From an uncultured Paracoccaceae bacterium (GTDB lineage: Bacteria; Pseudomonadota; Alphaproteobacteria; Rhodobacterales; Rhodobacteraceae), in assembly GCA_937927885.1 (NCBI GenBank), contig CALEZJ010000612.1, positions 1-9,067 on the forward strand: 9,067 nucleotides of DNA. The letters run 5' to 3'. Below the pieces are notes generated by a model. It made no database searches. It saw only the letters and a list, made by a program, of their open reading frames with translations, and was not told where the DNA came from. The position numbers were made by a program, and so were the translations under genes. Positions 5,409-9,067 of the stretch are shown here, in pieces (position 1 is the stretch's first letter; each line of letters starts with the position of its first letter).

Positions 5409-6116
5409 ATGGCCTCTCGCAGCGCGCCCTCGCATCCCCTACCCGTGCCCGATCCGCAGCAGTTCGCCAGCCTGTTGCGAAACGCCTCGGACGTCGTTCT
5501 GCTGCTCGACCGGGACCTGACCATCGTCGACATCGCGCAGGCCGATGGCCAGGGCGGCACCTTTCCCCGTTTCTGGCTGGGGCGGCGACTGGGCGATCTG
5601 CTGGGCCCGGAAAGCCAGAGCAAGCTCCCCTCGCTTCTGGCGCAGGACGTCACGCTGGCGGGGACGGTGGCACGCTGGCGACATCTGAACCTTGACGACG
5701 GCGCCGGCGGCACGGTTCCCCTGCTCCTGAAATACGCCGGGCTCAGCGGTCAGGGCAATGCGGGCGGGATGCTGCTGTGCCGTGACCTGCGTCCAACGGT
5801 GGAGTTGCAGAACCGCTTCCGTCAGAGCCACCGCGAACTGGAATCGCGGATCGAGGCCTTGCCTGTCGTGGTGGCACCGCCGACGAACGGCAACGGACAC
5901 GCCGCCCACACCGCACGGGCGGGCGGCGCAATCGTTGCCGAGATGATCGCGCGGCTGGGCCACCAGCCGATGGACGCCATCGTGCGCGAAACCAGCCGCG
6001 TGCTGGAGAGGCTTTGCGCGACCGAGGCGCTGGACCGCACCCACGGCGACCGCGACCAGGCCGCCCGGCTTCTGGGGATCACGGTCGAGGACCTGCACCT
6101 CGCGCTCATGGCCTGA
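5409..6116 (+). CDS. Short PpsR/CrtJ-like protein lacking central PAS domains, with degenerate DNA-binding domain
   Basis: PpsR/CrtJ is the aerobic repressor of photosynthesis genes (about 460-470 residues: N-domain, Q-linker, PAS1, PAS2, Fis-type HTH). This protein has only 235. Residues about 17-128 resemble the PpsR N-domain (SDVVLLLDRDLTIVDIA, GRRLGDLLGPES, ARWRHLN, GMLLCRDLR). Residues 129-150 form the Q-linker-like amphipathic helix (VELQNRFRQSHRELESRIEA). A Gly/Ala-rich linker follows directly, then the HTH region 186-235 (PMDAIVRETSRVLERLCATEAL, then GDRDQAARLLGI). C203 aligns by motif with the redox cysteine of the PpsR HTH; a second cysteine is C124. The last helix reads TVEDLHLALMA and stops, where PpsR has a basic SRQSLYVKLRR-type recognition helix, so specific DNA binding is doubtful. 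Neither other frame downstream restores that helix, so a simple frameshift is not the cause. Start ATG 5409 has AAGGAA (5397-5402) 6 bases before it. Family assignment is by pattern recognition; role is inferred. Confidence 0.7.
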   Translation: MASRSAPSHPLPVPDPQQFASLLRNASDVVLLLDRDLTIVDIAQADGQGGTFPRFWLGRRLGDLLGPESQSKLPSLLAQDVTLAGTVARWRHLNLDDGAGGTVPLLLKYAGLSGQGNAGGMLLCRDLRPTVELQNRFRQSHRELESRIEALPVVVAPPTNGNGHAAHTARAGGAIVAEMIARLGHQPMDAIVRETSRVLERLCATEALDRTHGDRDQAARLLGITVEDLHLALMA

Positions 6117-6140
6117 CGGCACGGCACGGCCCCGAAACGC

Positions 6141-6175
6141 AAACGGTCGGCACCCCTTGGGCGCCGACCGTTTTT
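6141..6175. terminator. Bidirectional Rho-independent terminator between the convergent genes
   Basis: AAACGGTCGGC (6141-6151) pairs with GCCGACCGTTT (6163-6173) in an 11-bp perfect stem, and TTTTT follows the GC part on the plus strand (6171-6175). On the minus strand the same hairpin is followed by TTT. It therefore serves the ppaA/mini-PpsR unit coming from the left, and probably nrdJ coming from the right. Confidence 0.88.
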
Positions 6176-6185
6176 CGTCAGGCGG

Positions 6186-6209
6186 GGCGTCAGACCGGGG
6201 CCTGACGCC
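6186..6209. other. Second hairpin just 3' of nrdJ
   Basis: GGCGTCAG (6186-6193) and CTGACGCC (6202-6209) form a perfect 8-bp stem with an 8-base loop, starting 12 bases after the nrdJ stop in its direction of transcription. No U-run follows, so it is more likely a 3'-end stabilising structure in tandem with the terminator hairpin than a terminator by itself. Confidence 0.5.
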
Positions 6210-6221
6210 ACCCTGCCCCCC

Positions 6222-9067
6222 TCAGCTACACCCGCTCGTGCCGCCGCAGGTGTTGCACTTCATGCAGGTGCCGTTGCGGACCAGCGTGTAGTTGCCGCAT
6301 TCGCCGCAGGGGTCGCCTTCATAGCCCTGCATGCGGGCCTTGGTGCGGGCGTCCAGGGTGACGGCGGCGACCGCCTCGACCGAGGTTTCCGACCGCATCG
6401 CCACGGCAAGGCTACCCATCGGCGCGCCCATGTCGAGGGCGCGCGCCGTGGCGGAACCGCCTTGCAGCACCACCAGTTCCTGCGGCAGGCGCTTTCTCAG
6501 ATAGCCGGTCGAGGAAATCTGCCGCAGCACCTCGAGCCCGCGCGAGGCGGCGTCATCGCTGACCGGCGCCACGTTCTTTTGCCCCTCGCTGTCGCCGCCG
6601 CCCAGATCGTCGAAGGAGGCGCCGGTGGGTTTGACATGCGCAAGATCGGTGCGGTCCAGATAGGAAATCGCCAGTTCGCGGAAGATATAGTCCAGGATCG
6701 AGGTCGCGTTCTTGATCGCCTCGTTGCCCTGCACCATGCCCGCCGGTTCAAAGCGGGTAAAGGTGAAGGCGTCGACGAATTCCTCCAGCGGCACGCCGTA
6801 TTGCAGGCCGACCGACACCGCGATGGCAAAGTTGTTCATCATCGCGCGAAAGCCCGCACCTTCCTTGTGCATGTCGATGAAGATCTCGCCCAGCCGCCCG
6901 TCGCCGTATTCGCCGGTGCGCAGATAGACCTTGTGCCCACCGACGATGGCCTTCTGGGTATAGCCCTTGCGACGTTCCGGCAGCTTCTCGCGGCCGCGCG
7001 CCACTTCGCGCAGGATGATCTTTTCCACGATCTTCTCGGCGATCACGGTCGCCTTTTCCTGCGGATTGCCCGAGGTCAGGATTTCTTCGGCCTCCTCGTC
7101 ATCCTCGATCAGCGCCGAGGCCAGCGGCTGCGACAGTTTCGAACCGTCGCGATAGAGCGCATTCGCCTTGATCCCCAGCGAGTGGCTGAGTTCATAGGCC
7201 GCCAGCACTTCTTCGATCGTCGCCGAATTCGGCATGTTGATCGTCTTGGAAATGGCGCCCGAGATGAACGATTGCGCGGCGGCCATCATGCGGATGTGGC
7301 TGTCGACGCTGAGATAGCGCGTGCCCTTCTTGCCGCAGGGGTTGGCGCAGTCAAAGACCGGATAATGTGCCTTTTTCAGGTGCGGCGCGCCTTCCAGCGT
7401 CATCGTGCCGACGACATGGTCGTTGGCGGCGTCAATCTGGGCCTTGCTGAATCCCAGATGGCGCAGCAGGTCGAACGACGGATCGTTCAGCTTGTCAGCG
7501 GGAATGCCCAGCGTGCCGGTGCAGAAATCGGTGCCCAGCGTCCACTGGTTGAATACGAAGCGGATGTCAAAGGCCGAGGCCAGCGCGGATTCCACCTTGG
7601 CAATCTCCGCCGCGCCAAAGCCGTGGCCGATCAGCGACGTGTGATTGATGTGCGGTGCCTGACCGATGCTGCCATGGCCCACCGCATAGGCGATGATCTC
7701 GGCGATCTGCGAGGATTTGTAGCCCAGCTTGGCCAGCGCCGCCGGGACCGACTGGTTGATGATCTTGAAATAGCCCCCGCCGGCCAGTTTCTTGAACTTC
7801 ACCAGCGCGAAATCGGGCTCGATCCCGGTGGTGTCGCAATCCATGACCAGACCGATGGTTCCGGTCGGCGCGATCACCGTCGATTGCGCGTTGCGATAGC
7901 CATGCGCCTCGCCCAGGGCCAGCGCCTCGTCCCAGGCCGACCGGGCCAGAGCAACCAGCGACTCGTCCGGGCAATTGGCGGCGTCCAACGCCACCGGACG
8001 CACGTTGACGGCCTCATAATCCGTCTGGCCCCAGGCCGCGCGGCGATGGTTGCGCATCACCCGCAGCATGTGGTCGCGGTTGCGCGCATAGCCCGGGAAA
8101 GCACCGAGTTCGGCCGCCATCTCGGCCGAGGTCGCATAGCTGACGCCGGTCATGATCGCGCTCAGCACGCCGCCCATGGCGCGGCCCGCCTCGCTGTCAT
8201 AGCCCAGTCCCATGTTCATCAGAAGGCCGCCGATATTGGCATAGCCAAGACCCAGCGTGCGATAATCATAGCTGCGCTGGGCGATTTCCTTGGACGGGAA
8301 TTGGGCCATCATCACGCTGATTTCCAGCGTAATCGTCCACAGGCGCGTGGCGTGGACATAGGTATCCGCGTCAAAGGCGCCGTCCTTGAAGAACTTCAAG
8401 AGGTTCATCGACGCAAGGTTGCAAGCGGTATCGTCGAGGAACATGTATTCCGAGCACGGGTTCGACCCCCGGATCTCGCCATCCGCCGGGCAGGTGTGCC
8501 AGGCGTTCACCGTGTCGTGGAACTGGATGCCCGGATCGGCGCAGGCCCAGGCGGCATGGCCGACCTGATCCCACAGGTCGCGCGCCTTGATGGTCTTGGC
8601 GACCTTGCCGTCGGTGCGGCGCAACAGCGCCCAGTCGGCATCCTCCTTGACCGCCTTCAGGAAGGCGTCCGTCACCCGCACCGAATTGTTCGAATTCTGG
8701 CCCGAGACGGTGACATAGGCTTCGGAATCCCAATCAGTGTCATAGGTGGGGAATTCGATGCCGGTATAGCCCTGACGCGCATATTGCAGGATGCGGTTGG
8801 TATAGGTGTCGGGGATCATCGCCTTCTTGGCGGCCTTGATCGCCCCCTTCAGTGCCGGGTTCTTCGCCGGATCGGTGGCGTCGGCGGCGTCGCCGTCCCA
8901 GGTCTTGATCGCGGCAAAGATGTCGTTGAGGCGCAGCTCATGCGCCTTCGAACCCGCGACCAGCGAGGCGACCTTCTGCTCCTCGATGACCTTCCAGTTG
9001 ATGAACTGCTCGATATCGGGGTGATCCATGTCGCAGATCACCATCTTGGCGGCGCGCCGGGTGGTGC
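6222..9067 (-). CDS. nrdJ: Class II (adenosylcobalamin-dependent) ribonucleotide reductase, N-terminus outside window
   Basis: The enzyme reduces ribonucleotides to deoxyribonucleotides using a thiyl radical generated from coenzyme B12, independent of oxygen. The frame is open to the right edge and reads TTRRAAKM before the first methionine (9044), a conserved internal segment, so the true start lies outside. About 948 residues of a protein usually near 1,200 are present. Counting from Met 9044: NPCSE (195-199) holds the thiyl-radical cysteine C197, and C208 (DDTACNLAS) is one of the two redox-active cysteines. The spacing of 11 equals that of C322/C333 in Thermotoga maritima NrdJ. APTGTIG (392-398) is the substrate-phosphate loop. 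A TSCPD-like region follows (about 690-790; [19 protein letters not shown], then [22 protein letters not shown]). The C-terminus has a cysteine-rich zinc-ribbon-like end (C913, C916, C927, C930, C933 and C939). It is convergent to the photosynthesis regulators and appears unrelated to them. Confidence 0.96.
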   Translation of the reverse strand, partial: TTRRAAKMVICDMDHPDIEQFINWKVIEEQKVASLVAGSKAHELRLNDIFAAIKTWDGDAADATDPAKNPALKGAIKAAKKAMIPDTYTNRILQYARQGYTGIEFPTYDTDWDSEAYVTVSGQNSNNSVRVTDAFLKAVKEDADWALLRRTDGKVAKTIKARDLWDQVGHAAWACADPGIQFHDTVNAWHTCPADGEIRGSNPCSEYMFLDDTACNLASMNLLKFFKDGAFDADTYVHATRLWTITLEISVMMAQFPSKEIAQRSYDYRTLGLGYANIGGLLMNMGLGYDSEAGRAMGGVLSAIMTGVSYATSAEMAAELGAFPGYARNRDHMLRVMRNHRRAAWGQTDYEAVNVRPVALDAANCPDESLVALARSAWDEALALGEAHGYRNAQSTVIAPTGTIGLVMDCDTTGIEPDFALVKFKKLAGGGYFKIINQSVPAALAKLGYKSSQIAEIIAYAVGHGSIGQAPHINHTSLIGHGFGAAEIAKVESALASAFDIRFVFNQWTLGTDFCTGTLGIPADKLNDPSFDLLRHLGFSKAQIDAANDHVVGTMTLEGAPHLKKAHYPVFDCANPCGKKGTRYLSVDSHIRMMAAAQSFISGAISKTINMPNSATIEEVLAAYELSHSLGIKANALYRDGSKLSQPLASALIEDDEEAEEILTSGNPQEKATVIAEKIVEKIILREVARGREKLPERRKGYTQKAIVGGHKVYLRTGEYGDGRLGEIFIDMHKEGAGFRAMMNNFAIAVSVGLQYGVPLEEFVDAFTFTRFEPAGMVQGNEAIKNATSILDYIFRELAISYLDRTDLAHVKPTGASFDDLGGGDSEGQKNVAPVSDDAASRGLEVLRQISSTGYLRKRLPQELVVLQGGSATARALDMGAPMGSLAVAMRSETSVEAVAAVTLDARTKARMQGYEGDPCGECGNYTLVRNGTCMKCNTCGGTSGCS

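Noticed and set aside
6117..6221. Possible frameshift that would restore the PpsR recognition helix after the stop of the short PpsR-like gene
   Set aside because: Translations of both other plus-strand frames across the stop show nothing resembling the YVKLRR-type helix; the stretch instead holds two hairpins.
9042..9044. ATG at 9044 (minus strand) as the start of nrdJ
   Set aside because: The frame continues to the window edge with TTRRAAK, part of the conserved enzyme core, and about 250 N-terminal residues with the first redox cysteine would be missing.

Overview
The window is GC-rich, densely packed and strongly reminiscent of a purple phototrophic alphaproteobacterium of the Rhodobacterales (Rhodobacter/Roseobacter type). 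Its left two thirds are one end of a photosynthesis gene cluster. The gene order puhC - bciE - acsF - puhE - hemA - cycA is the one familiar from that group. The oxygen-dependent AcsF/BciE cyclase indicates that bacteriochlorophyll can be made under aerobic conditions.

Layout. Bases 1-412 hold the 3' part of puhC (start outside the window). A 72-bp gap follows with a consensus-like -35 hexamer and a near-consensus PpsR/CrtJ palindrome. Bases 485-3891 hold bciE, acsF, puhE and hemA. The last three junctions overlap (4 bp, 1 bp and 11 bp), so these four genes look like one translationally coupled unit serving early (5-aminolevulinate) and late (E-ring cyclase) steps of bacteriochlorophyll synthesis plus photosystem assembly. 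cycA (3958-4455) encodes a periplasmic cytochrome c2-type electron carrier, and a GC-rich hairpin follows it.

Bases 4576-6116 carry a two-gene regulatory unit. The first gene is a PpaA/AerR-type B12-binding regulator. Two bases after it comes an unusual short PpsR/CrtJ relative. This 235-residue protein keeps the PpsR N-terminal domain, the Q-linker helix and the first part of the Fis-type DNA-binding domain. It appears to lack both central PAS domains and has a truncated, non-basic recognition helix. It is the most interesting item here: it looks like a 'mini-PpsR' that could titrate or modulate the full-length repressor or its B12-dependent antirepressor instead of binding DNA itself.

A bidirectional terminator and a second hairpin separate this unit from a convergent gene on the minus strand (6222 to beyond the right edge). 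That gene encodes most of a class II, adenosylcobalamin-dependent ribonucleotide reductase (NrdJ) and is housekeeping. It probably marks the edge of the photosynthesis cluster. No tRNA, rRNA, CRISPR array or mobile element was seen, and no gene-free stretch exceeds about 125 bases.
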